Positions 51,676-63,199 are shown, counted from the first letter of the stretch. The stretch is 64,000 bases of DNA from Methyloradius palustris (GCF_019703875.1 NZ_AP024110.1:2736414-2800413); one strand, 5' to 3'. The notes: a model not told the origin generated them from the letters alone. Numbers and translations are program-made.

Positions 51676-52146
51676 CTATAGCTCTTTCGCAATGGCATCA
51701 AGAATCTCAGCATGTGCTTTAGCATCAATTTCTTTACGCAAAATCTTCTCAGCACCTGCAATTGCCAGAGCAGATACTTGCTGACGTAAACCTTCTTTAG
51801 CACGGTTTACTTCTTGATCAATTTCAGCTTTTGCACTGCCAATAATGCGATCAGCTTCTGATTTTGCGTTGCCTTTAGCTTCTTCAATCAAATCAGTCGC
51901 GCGCTTTTCAGCTTGTGCAATGATTTGTGAAGCAAGTTGCTTGGCTTCAGTAATTGCTTCAGATGATTTCTTCGATGCTTGTTCCAACTCGGTTTTGCCA
52001 CGCTCACCAGCGGCCAAACCGTCAGCAATTTCCTTTTGACGGGCTTCAATCGCGTTCATGAGTGGCGGCCAGACAAATTTCGTGGTGAACATAATCAACA
52101 CGAAAAAGGCTATCGCCTGTGCAACTAGTGTAAATCCGATATCCAT
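51676..52146 (-). CDS. atpF: ATP synthase F0 b subunit
   Basis: The 156-residue stator subunit has an N-terminal transmembrane helix (residues ~5-25, [16 protein letters not shown]) and the [19 protein letters not shown] segment. A long charged coiled coil follows to the C-terminus. It dimerises to hold F1 against rotation. The 111 bp gap to atpE holds nothing recognisable. Confidence 0.96.
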   Translation of the reverse strand: MDIGFTLVAQAIAFFVLIMFTTKFVWPPLMNAIEARQKEIADGLAAGERGKTELEQASKKSSEAITEAKQLASQIIAQAEKRATDLIEEAKGNAKSEADRIIGSAKAEIDQEVNRAKEGLRQQVSALAIAGAEKILRKEIDAKAHAEILDAIAKEL

Positions 52147-52257
52147 TTTTGCTCCTGACTGTTATGCCCGATGGCATAACAGATTTATATAGCCCAAACG
52201 TTTATTTAGCCCAGACCCCAAAAGAGTCGAAAGCTTAATTAAATTAGCTAACTACAA

Positions 52258-52563
<306 letters not shown>

Positions 52564-52587
52564 TTACTTTAAGTCTTACTACTAAAA

Positions 52588-53397
52588 CTAGTGACTTTCG
52601 TGCGCCATCGCCAGATAGACGACGGTAAGCATCATAAAAATGAACGCTTGCAGCACAACAATCAAAATGTGGAAAATTGACCAGCCAGCACCAAGAATTG
52701 CGCCAAATATCGTGCCAGTCAGGCCAGTTGCTGCCCAGAGTCCGAGCAGCAGGAAAATCACCTCACCCGCATACATGTTGCCAAATAAACGAAGTGAATG
52801 TGAAAGCGGTTTTGAAATATATTCGATGAGGTTAAATGCGAAGTTTGCAGGCCAAACGAGGGGATGTGTGCCGAAAGGTGAACAGAACAGCTCGTGTATC
52901 CAGCCGCCTAGGCCTTTTGCCTTGATGGCAAAGAAAATCATTAAAATCCACACTGTGAGCGCTAGAGCAAAGGTGGTATTGACGTCAGAGGTAGGCACCA
53001 TGCGCCACTTTGTATGCTCGTCACCTATGTGTGCAACCAGCCAAGCCACAATATCAACAGGTAAAAAGTCCATTGTGTTCATCATCAAAACCCACACAAA
53101 CACGGTGAGTGCTGCCGGGGCAATGAATTTGTGGCGATCGCCATGGAAAATGTTCTTGACTTGGTCATCAATAAAACCGACCAGTAATTCTACAAACGCC
53201 TGGCGCTTGCTTGGTACACCTGCTGTTGCACCGCGTACCACCCACCAGATTAGGCCGATAGCAATTAGTCCAAGTGCGATTGACATTACAAAGGTATCAA
53301 CATGCAGCGTCCAGAAACTACCATTGCCAACGGAATGGGTGTTAAAAGACAGGTGATGCGCAATATATTCTGATGGTGTTAATTGTTCTGTCGCCAT
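52588..53397 (-). CDS. atpB: ATP synthase F0 a subunit
   Basis: The 269-residue polytopic subunit has the essential arginine in the conserved helix [17 protein letters not shown]. That helix faces the c-ring carboxylate and the proton half-channels. Helices span residues ~38-60, 95-115, 145-165, 205-235 and 235-262. It follows atpI by 11 bp. Confidence 0.96.
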   Translation of the reverse strand: MATEQLTPSEYIAHHLSFNTHSVGNGSFWTLHVDTFVMSIALGLIAIGLIWWVVRGATAGVPSKRQAFVELLVGFIDDQVKNIFHGDRHKFIAPAALTVFVWVLMMNTMDFLPVDIVAWLVAHIGDEHTKWRMVPTSDVNTTFALALTVWILMIFFAIKAKGLGGWIHELFCSPFGTHPLVWPANFAFNLIEYISKPLSHSLRLFGNMYAGEVIFLLLGLWAATGLTGTIFGAILGAGWSIFHILIVVLQAFIFMMLTVVYLAMAHESH

Positions 53398-53408
53398 GAC
53401 ATCAAACC

Positions 53409-53813
53409 CTAAGTTTCACTTTTTTCGTTATGCGCATTTTTATCAAGCGCAGTGACTGCCACTCCAGACAAAATAGCAGCTGCGGCTAAGCCTAATATCA
53501 AAGCCCAGGGCACTAAATGGTCTGTGTAAATTTTAAATGTAATAAATAACAGAATTATGATGGTCAATATCTTGACCGCTTCTGCTTTTAGTAAGCCAAT
53601 TAATATGGCTCCAGCCTCTTTATTATGTTCGCTGCGTCTGGCCATTATTGACGCGGCAAATCCACCTGCTATTGCTGAGCCTCCACCTGCTAATGCAGAT
53701 AAAGCGCCATGTAACCCCGCAAAATATCCTGCTGCTAATGCGACGGCTGCCGTGGCCATAATCTGCCACTTTGCCATCTGCTTATACACGGTGGATGTTT
53801 TATTGTTTTCCAT
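53409..53813 (-). CDS. atpI: ATP synthase assembly protein AtpI
   Basis: The 134-residue membrane protein has about four helices with the Gly/Ala-rich segments characteristic of AtpI, and occupies the usual first position of the atp operon. AtpI helps c-ring assembly and is poorly conserved, so the call leans on position and topology. Confidence 0.85.
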   Translation of the reverse strand: MENNKTSTVYKQMAKWQIMATAAVALAAGYFAGLHGALSALAGGGSAIAGGFAASIMARRSEHNKEAGAILIGLLKAEAVKILTIIILLFITFKIYTDHLVPWALILGLAAAAILSGVAVTALDKNAHNEKSET

Positions 53814-53909
53814 TTGTGATTCTTAACCAACTTATTGCTTACTTCAGTTTCAGCATGCAAGCTACTTAAGAAATTTCCTTACCAAATGGCACACCGTGAA
53901 AAGCCCGTG

Positions 53910-53938
53910 ATTGTCTTGTTTAATCAGTATTAAGTCAA
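53910..53938 (-). promoter_or_regulatory. Promoter of the atp operon
   Basis: On the minus strand TTGACT (53938-53933), a 17 bp spacer and GACAAT (53915-53910) form a good sigma-70 promoter in the 133 bp between parB and atpI. It gives a 5' leader of about 90 nt. Confidence 0.65.
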
Positions 53939-53946
53939 GCGTTTCA

Positions 53947-54804
53947 TCATGCCTGACGTTTCAGCTTGGCGATAATCTCATCCAACTGATCAAGGCTGGA
54001 ATAGCGAATTTTCAATGTTCCTGCGCCTTTTGCAGAGGTTTCGATTTTGACATCCGCCCCCAATGATTCTGCGATTTCTTCCTGCAAGCGCTGCACATCC
54101 TGGTCAGGCTTTTTGACTTTCGGCGCGGTTAAAACTTGCGAGCCTATGGTCTTCACCAGCTTTTCTGCATCCCTAACCGATAAGCCTTTTTGTATAATTT
54201 GCTCAGCCGCAGTAATTTGAGCAGCTTCGTTTAAGCTTAATAGCGCTCTTGCATGGCCCATATCCAGCAAACCATTGATGAGTTTTTCCTGCACTTGCAC
54301 GTGCAAATTTTGTAAACGAAGTAGATTTGTCACAGCACTACGCGAGCGGCCAACGGCGTGCGCTGCAGTTTCATGCGTCATACCAAACTCATCGATCAGG
54401 CGCTTAATACCTGTAGATTCTTCTAGCGGATTCAGGTTCTCGCGCTGGATATTTTCAATCAAGGCCATAGCCAGCGCAGATTCGTCTGGAATGTCACGCA
54501 CGATTACGGGCACTTCTTTCAGCCCAGCGAGCTGCGAAGCACGCCAGCGACGCTCACCGGCAATAATCTCATAGCGATCGCCCGCGATTTTGCGCGTGAT
54601 AATCGGCTGCATGATGCCTTGTGATTTGATCGAATCTGCCAGCGTTTGCAAAGCAGTTTGATCCATATGGGAGCGAGGCTGATACTTCCCAGGCTGCAGC
54701 TGATCTACCTTTAACATGCGTAGCGCATCTGCATCACCCACACTACCCATATCACCTGCCAATAAGGCATCTAAGCCACGACCCAACCCTTTAGGCTTCA
54801 CCAT
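53947..54804 (-). CDS. parB: Chromosome partitioning protein ParB
   Basis: This 285-residue ParB/Spo0J protein has the CTP-binding N-terminal motif (IIAGERRWRASQLAGL), the HTH region (MTHETAAHAVGRSRSAVTNLLRL) and a C-terminal dimer domain. It binds parS sites and spreads. A near-perfect parS lies 4.6 kb away at 59391-59406. It overlaps the parA stop by 14 bp, so translation is coupled. Confidence 0.96.
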   Translation of the reverse strand: MVKPKGLGRGLDALLAGDMGSVGDADALRMLKVDQLQPGKYQPRSHMDQTALQTLADSIKSQGIMQPIITRKIAGDRYEIIAGERRWRASQLAGLKEVPVIVRDIPDESALAMALIENIQRENLNPLEESTGIKRLIDEFGMTHETAAHAVGRSRSAVTNLLRLQNLHVQVQEKLINGLLDMGHARALLSLNEAAQITAAEQIIQKGLSVRDAEKLVKTIGSQVLTAPKVKKPDQDVQRLQEEIAESLGADVKIETSAKGAGTLKIRYSSLDQLDEIIAKLKRQA

Positions 54805-55600
54805 TTACCGCCCTCACTTTACCTACTTTTCGATTAATAATTTCACCTGCCAGCGCCAGATAAGCCTTGGCACCCTTGGAGCTTTTGTCATAAAACAGCA
54901 CAGGTACGCCATAGCTCGGGGCCTCAGCCAGCCTGATATTACGGGGGATGACGGTGCGATAGACTTTGTCGCCAAAATGCTGTGATAACTCGACTGAAAC
55001 TTGCTGCGCCAGCATATTGCGGTTATCAAACAGGGTACGCAACAAGCCTTCGATCTCTAAAGTCGGGTTTAAATGCGCACGCACTTTCTTGATGGTATTG
55101 ACTAAATCAGACAAGCCCTCCAGTGCGTAATATTCGCACTGCATGGGGATCATCACGGCATCAGCCGCCGTCAGCGCGTTGACCGTAATCAGGTTGAGGG
55201 CAGGAGGGCAATCAATCAATATGTAATCATATGGCTTGCCTGAAGGGTCGGCTTTAACCAATTCTGCCAATGCCTGCTTGAGGCGAGTCTCACGAGCAAT
55301 TTCGTTCACCAGCTCGACTTCTGCACCAGCCAATTCACGGTTTGCCGGAGCAACGTCAAACTTTCCTTTTTCTGAGGTTTGTATCACTTCTTTAAAGGTT
55401 TTTTGGCCAATCAATACATGATAAACGGTGTGTTTAAGGCTGGTTTTTTCTATGCCACTACCTGTGGTCGCGTTGCCTTGTGGATCAAGATCAATGAGCA
55501 AAACGCGGCGCTTAGTAGCAGCCAAGCTAGCAGCTAGATTCACGCAAGTGGTGGTTTTACCCACACCACCTTTTTGGTTGGTAATCGCCAATATGCGCAT
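54791..55600 (-). CDS. parA: Chromosome partitioning ATPase ParA
   Basis: The 269-residue ParA/Soj ATPase has the deviant Walker A ITNQKGGVGKTT at its N-terminus and the Walker B region IDCPPALNLI. It drives ParB-parS complexes along the nucleoid. There is no N-terminal HTH, so it is of the chromosomal small type. It starts 1 bp after the rsmG stop and overlaps parB. Confidence 0.96.
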   Translation of the reverse strand: MRILAITNQKGGVGKTTTCVNLAASLAATKRRVLLIDLDPQGNATTGSGIEKTSLKHTVYHVLIGQKTFKEVIQTSEKGKFDVAPANRELAGAEVELVNEIARETRLKQALAELVKADPSGKPYDYILIDCPPALNLITVNALTAADAVMIPMQCEYYALEGLSDLVNTIKKVRAHLNPTLEIEGLLRTLFDNRNMLAQQVSVELSQHFGDKVYRTVIPRNIRLAEAPSYGVPVLFYDKSSKGAKAYLALAGEIINRKVGKVRAVNGEA

Positions 55601-55601
55601 G

Positions 55602-56288
55602 CTATGCCGCCCCGATATGATGAAAAGCTTGATTGAATGGAATCACGACCAGATGCCGCTGCGCGTCTAAACCAGGCACTACCAACGGAATAATCTCCGT
55701 CGCTTTTGCTTGTGTCTTGGCAAGTTCTTCTTCTGGATACATGCCCTTCATTGCCAGCCACTTTCCATTTTCCGCCAACAGATGCTTGGTCAGGTTCAAA
55801 AACAGGGATATCTCTGAAAAAGCGCGAGAAATAATGATCTCAAACTGATGCGCTGGCTTGTATTGCTCCACTCGACCAGACACTACTTGTAAATTAGTGA
55901 TATTCAATTCAGCTTTGGCTTGACGCATGAAACTGGCTTTTTTCTGGCTTGAATCTATCACGGTCACTTGTAGATCGGGCAAGCAAATAGCCAATGGAAT
56001 ACCTGGTAAGCCACCACCACTACCTACATCTAGCAAGTTATTTGCGTTGATATGCGGCAACACAGAGAGACTATCCAGCAAATGCAAAGTCACCATGTCT
56101 TCAGCATCACGCACCGCAGTCAGGTTGTGCACTCTGTTCCACTTTTGCAGCAACGCAAGGTAGTCCATGAGTTTTTTCAGGGTACTGTCTGATAACGCTA
56201 ATCCAGCTTGTTCAATACCTTGCGCTAGCTTTTCCAAAAGCTTATCCGAGCCATCTCTAGTTGGTTGCGATACCAAGACTGCACTCAT
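55602..56288 (-). CDS. rsmG: 16S rRNA m7G527 methyltransferase RsmG
   Basis: The 228-residue methyltransferase has the SAM motif [17 protein letters not shown] and the HNLTAVRD segment typical of RsmG (GidB). It methylates G527 of 16S rRNA; loss of it gives low-level streptomycin resistance in other bacteria. It overlaps the mnmG stop by 4 bp in the usual mnmG-rsmG-parA order. Confidence 0.95.
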   Translation of the reverse strand: MSAVLVSQPTRDGSDKLLEKLAQGIEQAGLALSDSTLKKLMDYLALLQKWNRVHNLTAVRDAEDMVTLHLLDSLSVLPHINANNLLDVGSGGGLPGIPLAICLPDLQVTVIDSSQKKASFMRQAKAELNITNLQVVSGRVEQYKPAHQFEIIISRAFSEISLFLNLTKHLLAENGKWLAMKGMYPEEELAKTQAKATEIIPLVVPGLDAQRHLVVIPFNQAFHHIGAA

Positions 56289-58183
56289 GCAGCGATATCC
56301 ACTTTTTTACTGCGGCTTTTGCGCTTTAAGTAGACCAATAATAAAGAAATCGCAGCTGGGGTTAAGCCTGAAATACGACCCGCCTGACCAAGCGTTTCTG
56401 GACGCTGTTTACTGAGTTTTTGTTGTGCTTCTATCGACAAACCATGCACATCGGCATAATCAAGATCTTCAGGCAATTTCAAATGCTCGTTTTGTTTGCT
56501 ACGCTCAATCTCTTCATATTGACGGTCAATATAACCTTGATATTTAGCAGCAATTTCAACTTGCTGGCGCACCTGCTCGTCGGTTTCACCCAGGCCTGCA
56601 TCAGACAAACTCAGCAAAGCCTCGTAGCTAACCTCTGGTCTGCGCAGCAACTCGAACAATGAATACTCATGTTCGATTTCTTTACCAAGCACACGCAGGG
56701 CGTCGGATTTTGGCAGGCTTTCTGGACGCACGAAACTGCGCTTCAGGCGCTGTTGCTCGCGAATAACAGCCTCTTGCTTACGCGAGAAAGCCTCCCAGCG
56801 GACATCATCGACCAAACCAATTCTACGGCCAGCTTCGGTCAAGCGCATATCCGCGTTATCTTCACGCAGCAATAAACGATATTCGGCACGACTAGTAAAC
56901 ATGCGGTATGGCTCTGTGACGCCCGTGGTAATGAGATCATCTACGAGCACCCCGAGATAGGCCTGATCACGACTAGGGCACCAGCTTGGTGCGTCTTTCG
57001 AATAAAGTGCGGCATTAGCGCCTGCCAATAAACCCTGCGCAGCTGCTTCTTCATAGCCCGTTGTACCGTTAATCTGGCCCGCGAAGAAAAGCCCTTGAAC
57101 CGCTTTGGTTTCCAGCGAAGATTTTAAGCCGCGCGGATCATAATAATCATATTCAATCGCATAGCCAGGTCGCAAGATATGCGCATTTTCAAGACCTTGG
57201 ATTGAGCGCACCAACTGGCATTGAATATCAAACGGCAGACTGGTTGAAATACCATTGGGATAGACCTCATTCGTGGTCAATCCCTCTGGCTCAAGAAATA
57301 TCTGGTGCGACTCTTTATCGGCAAAGCGGTGAATTTTGTCTTCAACCGATGGGCAGTAACGAGGGCCTACGCCTTCAATCACACCCGTGTACATGGGCGA
57401 GCGATCTAAACCACTACGAATGATTTCATGCGTACGTTCGTTAGTGTGGGTAATCCAGCAAGGCACTTGTCGCGGATGTTGCGCTACGTTGCCCAAAAAT
57501 GAAAATACAGGGGCAGGGTTATCACCCGGCTGTTCCTGCATCACCGCATAATTGATTGTGCGACCATCGATACGCGGTGGTGTACCAGTTTTCAAGCGGC
57601 CAGCAGGCAAACCAATCTCACGCAATCTTGCTGCAAGCGACACTGCAGGCGGATCACCAGCTCGGCCCGCCTGATAATTTGAAAGTCCAACGTGAATAAG
57701 CCCAGCCAAAAAAGTGCCTGCAGTCAATACCACGGCTTTTGATTCGAAGCGCAAGCCTAGCTGCGTTACCACACCGGCAGCGCGTTCGCCGTCCAGAATA
57801 ATGTCATCAACAGCTTGCTGAAACAGCCATAAATTAGGCTGGTTTTCCAAGCGATGACGGATAGCCGCCTTGTAAAGAATACGGTCTGCTTGTGCTCGAG
57901 TGGCGCGAACAGCAGGGCCTTTGCTTGAATTCAATATGCGGAACTGTATGCCGCCTTCATCTGTAGCAGCAGCCATGGCGCCACCCAGCGCATCAATCTC
58001 TTTAACCAGATGGCCTTTGCCGATGCCGCCTATCGATGGATTACATGACATTTGACCCAGTGTTTCGATGTTATGGGTGAGCAGCAAAGTCTTTTGACCC
58101 ATGCGTGCAGAGGCCAGCGCAGCTTCAGTACCTGCGTGACCACCGCCAACCACAATAACATCAAATTTTTCAGGGAATTGCAT
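56285..58183 (-). CDS. mnmG: tRNA uridine-34 modification FAD enzyme MnmG
   Basis: The 632-residue protein has the FAD motif [13 protein letters not shown], the [18 protein letters not shown] signature and the C-terminal tRNA-binding helical domain. It works with MnmE (459 residues of it encoded 1.6 kb away) to install the cmnm5 group on wobble uridines. It is first in the mnmG-rsmG-parA-parB unit; no clear promoter box was picked in the AT-rich 208 bp upstream. Confidence 0.97.
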   Translation of the reverse strand: MQFPEKFDVIVVGGGHAGTEAALASARMGQKTLLLTHNIETLGQMSCNPSIGGIGKGHLVKEIDALGGAMAAATDEGGIQFRILNSSKGPAVRATRAQADRILYKAAIRHRLENQPNLWLFQQAVDDIILDGERAAGVVTQLGLRFESKAVVLTAGTFLAGLIHVGLSNYQAGRAGDPPAVSLAARLREIGLPAGRLKTGTPPRIDGRTINYAVMQEQPGDNPAPVFSFLGNVAQHPRQVPCWITHTNERTHEIIRSGLDRSPMYTGVIEGVGPRYCPSVEDKIHRFADKESHQIFLEPEGLTTNEVYPNGISTSLPFDIQCQLVRSIQGLENAHILRPGYAIEYDYYDPRGLKSSLETKAVQGLFFAGQINGTTGYEEAAAQGLLAGANAALYSKDAPSWCPSRDQAYLGVLVDDLITTGVTEPYRMFTSRAEYRLLLREDNADMRLTEAGRRIGLVDDVRWEAFSRKQEAVIREQQRLKRSFVRPESLPKSDALRVLGKEIEHEYSLFELLRRPEVSYEALLSLSDAGLGETDEQVRQQVEIAAKYQGYIDRQYEEIERSKQNEHLKLPEDLDYADVHGLSIEAQQKLSKQRPETLGQAGRISGLTPAAISLLLVYLKRKSRSKKVDIAA

Positions 58184-58391
58184 GCGTTTATCGATTCGAT
58201 AACAAGGACGTATATTTTACTTCATACTGCTCTTTTCGTCATTTAAAACCCAGCTTTTATTAAATGCGAATCGCTCGCAACGCCAATAGAATTAACAATC
58301 TAGTCATCTTTTGTTAATAAAATTGGCATACAATTAGCTTGTAGTAGATTCAGCTACACATCATTACTACCAACAATCTTAGGAATTCATC

Positions 58392-58820
58392 ATGAAAAAG
58401 ATTTCTATCGCACTAATTGCCTTACTTTCAGCCTCTGTAATGAGCGCACATGCCGATGTAGAAAGCGCGCACAAGCTCGCGAATAAATATCTAGGCATTG
58501 CTAAAGCCATCAATCCAGAATACAAAGATTTTTCAGCAGAAGACGGTAAAGCGTTTTTCAACCGTGAAATCACTGTTAAAGGTAAACAAGTTGCTTGTGC
58601 TTCTTGCCACACCGCAAACCCAGCTGATCCTGGTAAGCACATTGTCACTGGTAAGCCGATTCGCCCATTGTCACCAGTGGTCAATGCCAAGCGCTTCGCT
58701 GATCTTGATAAAGTTGAAAAGAACTTCACCAGCCATTGCAATGACATTATTGGCCGTGATTGCACCGCTCAAGAAAAAGCTAACTTCATTGCTTACCTGT
58801 TAACTGCAGATAAGCCTTAA
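58392..58820 (+). CDS. SHP-like monoheme cytochrome c (DUF1924)
   Basis: The 142-residue periplasmic protein has a signal peptide of ~21 residues and one heme c site CASCH (C69-H73). There is no typical Met ligand downstream. Two extra cysteines (C116, C124) in the segment SHCNDIIGRDC could form a disulphide. This is the pattern of sphaeroides heme protein (SHP), which binds oxygen at an asparagine-ligated heme. SHP genes are commonly beside a diheme cytochrome (DHC) and a cytochrome b561; here the b561 follows by 19 bp, but no DHC gene is present. The assignment rests on these features, not on a search. Confidence 0.78.
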   Translation: MKKISIALIALLSASVMSAHADVESAHKLANKYLGIAKAINPEYKDFSAEDGKAFFNREITVKGKQVACASCHTANPADPGKHIVTGKPIRPLSPVVNAKRFADLDKVEKNFTSHCNDIIGRDCTAQEKANFIAYLLTADKP

Positions 58821-58839
58821 ATCCGCTTAATTGTTTTAA

Positions 58840-59847
58840 ATGCAATATGTATGGGATTTATTTGTTAGGGTATTTCACTGGTCGTTAGTCGTCGCCTTTG
58901 CCATCGCGTTTATTACGCACAAATCAGAGTGGCATCTGATCATGCATGTGAATGCAGGCTTCATGGCCGGCTATCTGATCATCGCTCGCATAGTCTGGGG
59001 GTTTCTGAAAACAGGCTATGCGAGCTTTAATGCCTTTCCATTAAATCCTATCCAAGCTATTAAGTACGTTTGGGAAATACTCAAAGGCCACCCAAAACAA
59101 TTTATCGGCCACAATCCTGCTGGCTCAATAATTATTTATCTCATGCTCATTGTTGGCTTACTTACAGTAGCCACTGGTATTCTCAAATTCAATGATGGCT
59201 GGCTCATAGATGCGCCAGACCTTCTACAAACACTACATCAGTTTTTTGCTTGGTTCTGGCTATTTCTTGTTGGTATTCATGTAGTTGGTGTTATCACAGA
59301 AAGTATTGTGCATAAAGATAACTTGATTATGGCGATGATTACGGGCGTGAAACGTACCCATGACAGTAATAGTTATGTGCTCGACAAAAATGTTTCACGT
59401 GAAACGCTACATACTTCTGCCATGCTTTCTACAGGCTTAAAGCGCATGATGCATTCGCTCACGAACCTGGGGAAACTCAGCAACAAATTATATTTGATGC
59501 AAGAAGAAGAAAACACCCCTGCTAAATTCTACTTAAAACTAGCAGATAATGGTGGTGTATTTTTTAGTATGTATGCGGGCGATGAAACGCTGTTGTTAGA
59601 AAGTTACGTGTTCAACTCCAAGCAACATCTGCTTGAAAAGATTGATTTACTTAAGAAAATTGGTTGCGAAGACAAGTATTACAAACTGCTCACATCCAAT
59701 ATGAAGCGCATGTACTTTATTGTAAAAACCGAAGACTGCCTTATTGCCGCCAGCCCTTTGTATGACACTGATTCTGAACGTATGCAAGCGTTGGGAATTC
59801 TAAAAAAGAAACTGGTCACTGCGGAGGTAGAAGATCTAATTGAATAA
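58840..59847 (+). CDS. Cytochrome b561 with unusual C-terminal extension
   Basis: The protein has 335 residues. The first ~180 are a prokaryotic b561 membrane domain with four helices and candidate heme histidines in VFHWSLVV, ITHKSEWHLIMH and GIHVVGVITE. It should pass electrons from quinol to the periplasmic SHP-like cytochrome encoded just upstream. Residues ~185-335 are a soluble, cytoplasmic extension absent from ordinary b561 proteins (about 180-200 residues). It contains FYLKLADNGGVFFSMYAGDE, with weak resemblance to the DUF1508/YegP fold. The parS element at 59391-59406 encodes NVSRET in the linker between the two parts. Confidence 0.75.
   Translation: MQYVWDLFVRVFHWSLVVAFAIAFITHKSEWHLIMHVNAGFMAGYLIIARIVWGFLKTGYASFNAFPLNPIQAIKYVWEILKGHPKQFIGHNPAGSIIIYLMLIVGLLTVATGILKFNDGWLIDAPDLLQTLHQFFAWFWLFLVGIHVVGVITESIVHKDNLIMAMITGVKRTHDSNSYVLDKNVSRETLHTSAMLSTGLKRMMHSLTNLGKLSNKLYLMQEEENTPAKFYLKLADNGGVFFSMYAGDETLLLESYVFNSKQHLLEKIDLLKKIGCEDKYYKLLTSNMKRMYFIVKTEDCLIAASPLYDTDSERMQALGILKKKLVTAEVEDLIE
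59391..59406. promoter_or_regulatory. parS centromere site (ParB binding)
   Basis: TGTTTCACGTGAAACG matches the universal 16 bp parS palindrome TGTTTCACGTGAAACA at 15 of 16 positions, differing only in the last base. It lies inside the b561 reading frame, ~4.6 kb from parB and ~4.5 kb from the predicted origin end of the window, as expected for a chromosomal parS. Confidence 0.9.
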
Positions 59848-59852
59848 AATGA

Positions 59853-61235
59853 CTATTTACCGATACAAAAACGGCTGAAAATCTCACCCAGTAAATCATC
59901 TGGAGTAAATTCTCCAGTGATAGTGCCCAACGACTCCTGGGCTAAACGTAACTCTTCTGCCAATAACTCTGGCTGACTTAACTGATCCTTCGCAATATCT
60001 AAATGCCGCTTAACTTCTGCCAGAGCATTCAGATGCCTACTTCGCGCCATGAACACACCTTCACCGGTAGATTGCCAGCCTGCGCGTTTTAGCAATTCTT
60101 CTCTCAACAAGACTAAACCCTCACCAGTTTTAGCAGAGAGGTAAATATGAGTATCCCCTTGCTTGGTTTCGATTCTCGCTTTATTTAACTCAGCATCGTC
60201 CGAATGTTCAGGTTGGAAATTCAAATCAATCTTGTTATGTACCCAGATTTTGCTCAATTCTTGCGGCAATCGCGCTATAACGAGTTTTTCGTGTTCGCCA
60301 ATACCGTTAGCTGCGTCTACCAATAATAATGCGATATTGGCCTTTTCTAGAGCTTGCCAAGTTCGCGCAATGCCGAATTTTTCTACTTCGTCTTCTGTTT
60401 CGCGCAAGCCTGCAGTATCAATAATGTGCAAAGGCACACCTTTAATTTGTATCAGGCTTTTTACTGTGTCGCGCGTAGTTCCAGCAATCGGTGTGACTAT
60501 CGCAATTTCTTCGCCAGCCAACGCATTAGTCAAACTAGATTTGCCGACATTCGGCTGGCCAACCAAAACAACTTGCATACCTTCACGCAATAAATTGCCT
60601 TGTTGCGCTTGATGAGAAATCGCACGTAGTTCGGTCGCAATACGGCTCAGCTTTTCAGCAACGCTACCTTGCGTAATAAAGTCGATTTCTTCTTCGGGGA
60701 AATCAAGGCAAGCTTCAACATACATACGCAAGTTGATGAGCTGATCGAGCAATTGATGAACAAGTTTTGAAAAGTCGCCAGATAAGGATCGCATGGCACT
60801 GCGCGCTGCTTCTATCGTTGAGGCATTGATAACATCGGCTACAGCTTCAGCTTGGGCAAGATCAAGTTTTTCATTCAGATAAGCACGGCGTGTAAATTCG
60901 CCTGGTTCGGCTTGGCGGGCACCTAGTTCCAGGCAACGTGCTAGCAACAACTGCATCAAGGCTGGGCCACCATGCGCTTGCAGCTCTAGAACATCTTCGC
61001 CTGTATAAGAATTAGGTGCTGCATAGTAGATGGCAATACCACGGTCAATCAACTCACCGTTCACATCTTTAAAACCCAAATAGGCTGCATGCCGTGGGGC
61101 AGGGCAGTCGCCAAGAATCGCTTTAGCAATACTTTGGCTGGCAGAGCCCGAAACACGAACGATACCAATACCGCCAGAACCCGCCGCCGTCGCGATGGCG
61201 GCGATGGTCTCTGGCTGAGGCTTACTTGACCGCAT
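59853..61235 (-). CDS. mnmE: tRNA modification GTPase MnmE
   Basis: From the ATG at 61235 (Shine-Dalgarno GAAGGG) the protein has 460 residues; an upstream start at 61259 is rejected. The N-terminal folate-binding domain, the G domain with [23 protein letters not shown] and NKIDL, and the invariant C-terminal FCIGK are all present. It partners MnmG in wobble-uridine modification. Its start overlaps the yidC end by 14 bp. Confidence 0.97.
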   Translation of the reverse strand: MRSSKPQPETIAAIATAAGSGGIGIVRVSGSASQSIAKAILGDCPAPRHAAYLGFKDVNGELIDRGIAIYYAAPNSYTGEDVLELQAHGGPALMQLLLARCLELGARQAEPGEFTRRAYLNEKLDLAQAEAVADVINASTIEAARSAMRSLSGDFSKLVHQLLDQLINLRMYVEACLDFPEEEIDFITQGSVAEKLSRIATELRAISHQAQQGNLLREGMQVVLVGQPNVGKSSLTNALAGEEIAIVTPIAGTTRDTVKSLIQIKGVPLHIIDTAGLRETEDEVEKFGIARTWQALEKANIALLLVDAANGIGEHEKLVIARLPQELSKIWVHNKIDLNFQPEHSDDAELNKARIETKQGDTHIYLSAKTGEGLVLLREELLKRAGWQSTGEGVFMARSRHLNALAEVKRHLDIAKDQLSQPELLAEELRLAQESLGTITGEFTPDDLLGEIFSRFCIGK

Positions 61236-62889
61236 TTCCCTTCTTTGCAGCTGTTTCACGCTTGATCACAGTGTTAATGCGCCATTGTTGGGTAATAGAT
61301 AATAAGTTATTAACTAACCAATACAACACCAAACCAGCAGGGAAGAAGAAGAAGAACACACTGAATACAATAGGCATGATCATCATCACTTTGGCCTGCA
61401 CTGGATCTGTCGGTGCTGGATTCAAACGTGTTTGAATAATCATGGTAGCGCCCATCAACAAAGGCAGTACATAGTAAGGGTCAACCGCTGAAAGATCGTG
61501 TATCCACAACATAAATGGTGCATGGCGCATCTCTACGCTACCTAGCAATACCCAATAGAGCGAGATAAACACTGGAATTTGCACCAATATAGGCAAGCAA
61601 CCACCCATAGGATTGATCTTCTCGGTCTTGTACAACTCCATCATCGCTTGCTGCATTTTTTGTTTGTCGTCACCGAACTGCTCTTTCATGCGTTGCAAGC
61701 GTGGTGCAAGTTCACGCATCTGCGCCATGGAGCGATAACTTTTAGCCGAGAGCGGATAGAACATAAGCTTGATCAGCACAGTAAGTAGAATAATCGCGAC
61801 ACCCCAGTTATGCACGACGATTTCTATGTGTGACAGCACCCAGAATAAAGGAAAGGCAATCACTTTGAGAATGCCGTAATCCACAGTCAACTCAAGCCCT
61901 GGCGCCGTTTTTTCAAGGTCTGTGTGGGTTTGTGGGCCAGCATAGAATTTTGCTTTTGCTTCAATACTCGCGCCTGGCGCTACCGTATCCAAAGCACCTT
62001 TGCTGCCGATAGAATAGATATTTTCTGAAAGTTTCTTAGTGTAGAACTCGCGTGATTTACTTTCTTCTGGAATCCATGCACTCACGAAATAATGCTGAAC
62101 GATACCCACCCAGCCATCTGGTGTATTTTTGGAAAGATTGGATTTTTCCATATCTTTAAACGGCAGTTTTTTATACTTATCGGCTTGGGTAAAGTAAGCG
62201 CCGCCAGTGAATGTAGGCATCATCTTTGAGCCTTGGTTAGACTGGCTATCATGCACGATTTGATAATAGACCCAAGGTTCTATAGGCGTACTGCCACCAT
62301 TATGAATTTGGTAATTTACGTCAATCGCATAGTCACCGCGGTGGAATGTGTAGATTTTGTCTACTTGCACACCATTACTACCGACCCAAGTAAAACGTAC
62401 ATCTAACGTATCTTTACCAGCTTCCATCTGATAACTATCTGCAGCCGTCGTGAACACTGATTTGTGCGTAGGTAAATCTGTACCAATCAGGCCTGTTTGT
62501 GCCACATAAGTCATAGGCGCCGCAGTATCATCCATTAGGACAAAGTTGTGGTCAGTAGTGTCTGAAGCACGATGTTTCAATAGTTCAAGATGCCGTAAGT
62601 CACCGCCTGTGGTATCAATCTCGGCGCTGAATAAATCTGTTTCTACATGAACACGCTTACCAGGCAACAAACGAAAGCCTGAGTCTTGCACCAAAGCTGC
62701 ATTTTCTTTATTAGGATCTAAAGCTGCTGTAGGTGTTTGACCATTTGTGACTTGCGGTACGCTTGCATCTTGCGCTTGAGTACTCTCGGTTCCACTATCT
62801 GCAGGCAAATGTTGGCGCTGCCAACCATCCCATAACATAAGGATTGAAAAAGACAAAATAACAAATAAAATCAGGCGTTTGGTATCCAT
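61222..62889 (-). CDS. yidC: Membrane protein insertase YidC
   Basis: The 555-residue inner-membrane insertase has an N-terminal helix (residues ~5-22), a large periplasmic domain (~60-345) and five C-terminal helices with the conserved hydrophilic-groove arginine region and the coiled-coil loop [19 protein letters not shown]. It inserts proteins such as the F0 c subunit encoded downstream. It lies between yidD and mnmE in the usual order. Confidence 0.97.
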   Translation of the reverse strand: MDTKRLILFVILSFSILMLWDGWQRQHLPADSGTESTQAQDASVPQVTNGQTPTAALDPNKENAALVQDSGFRLLPGKRVHVETDLFSAEIDTTGGDLRHLELLKHRASDTTDHNFVLMDDTAAPMTYVAQTGLIGTDLPTHKSVFTTAADSYQMEAGKDTLDVRFTWVGSNGVQVDKIYTFHRGDYAIDVNYQIHNGGSTPIEPWVYYQIVHDSQSNQGSKMMPTFTGGAYFTQADKYKKLPFKDMEKSNLSKNTPDGWVGIVQHYFVSAWIPEESKSREFYTKKLSENIYSIGSKGALDTVAPGASIEAKAKFYAGPQTHTDLEKTAPGLELTVDYGILKVIAFPLFWVLSHIEIVVHNWGVAIILLTVLIKLMFYPLSAKSYRSMAQMRELAPRLQRMKEQFGDDKQKMQQAMMELYKTEKINPMGGCLPILVQIPVFISLYWVLLGSVEMRHAPFMLWIHDLSAVDPYYVLPLLMGATMIIQTRLNPAPTDPVQAKVMMIMPIVFSVFFFFFPAGLVLYWLVNNLLSITQQWRINTVIKRETAAKKGNAVK

Positions 62890-62967
62890 AAATCTCTAAT
62901 CTTGATAGGTGATATGTATTTTATATATCTGGGTTATTGGGGATAAATTAATTTTAATGCTGTGGAT

Positions 62968-63177
62968 TTAAGATACAGGGTCATGACCGCCAGGATGCCA
63001 AGGATGACATTTAGCCAATCTTACAATTGCATAGCGCGTTCCATGTAAAGCACCATGTTTCTGGATCGCCTCGATCGCATATTGTGAACAAGTGGGGCTA
63101 AAGCGACATTGTTGCCCAAAAAATGGGCTCAAGGTTAACTGATAAAATTTAATAACGCTAATAAGTACTTTTCTCAT
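62968..63177 (-). CDS. yidD: Membrane protein insertion efficiency factor YidD
   Basis: The 69-residue protein has the family pattern FYQLTLSPFFGQQCRFSPTCSQYAIEAI (shown in part as FYQLTLSPFFG and CRFSPTCSQY) and the C-terminal HPWHPGGHDPV. It is membrane-associated and assists YidC. It sits 22 bp after rnpA. The 78 bp to yidC holds nothing obvious. Confidence 0.96.
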   Translation of the reverse strand: MRKVLISVIKFYQLTLSPFFGQQCRFSPTCSQYAIEAIQKHGALHGTRYAIVRLAKCHPWHPGGHDPVS

Positions 63178-63199
63178 CGCTTTATCAAACTTTCAGCCT

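Noticed and set aside
61250..61266. Second parS-like site (TGTTTCACG half)
   Set aside because: Only the left half matches; the right half does not continue the palindrome.
62968..63000. DnaA-box-like TGTGGATTT near yidD
   Set aside because: It differs from consensus at two positions and is isolated, so it is likely chance.
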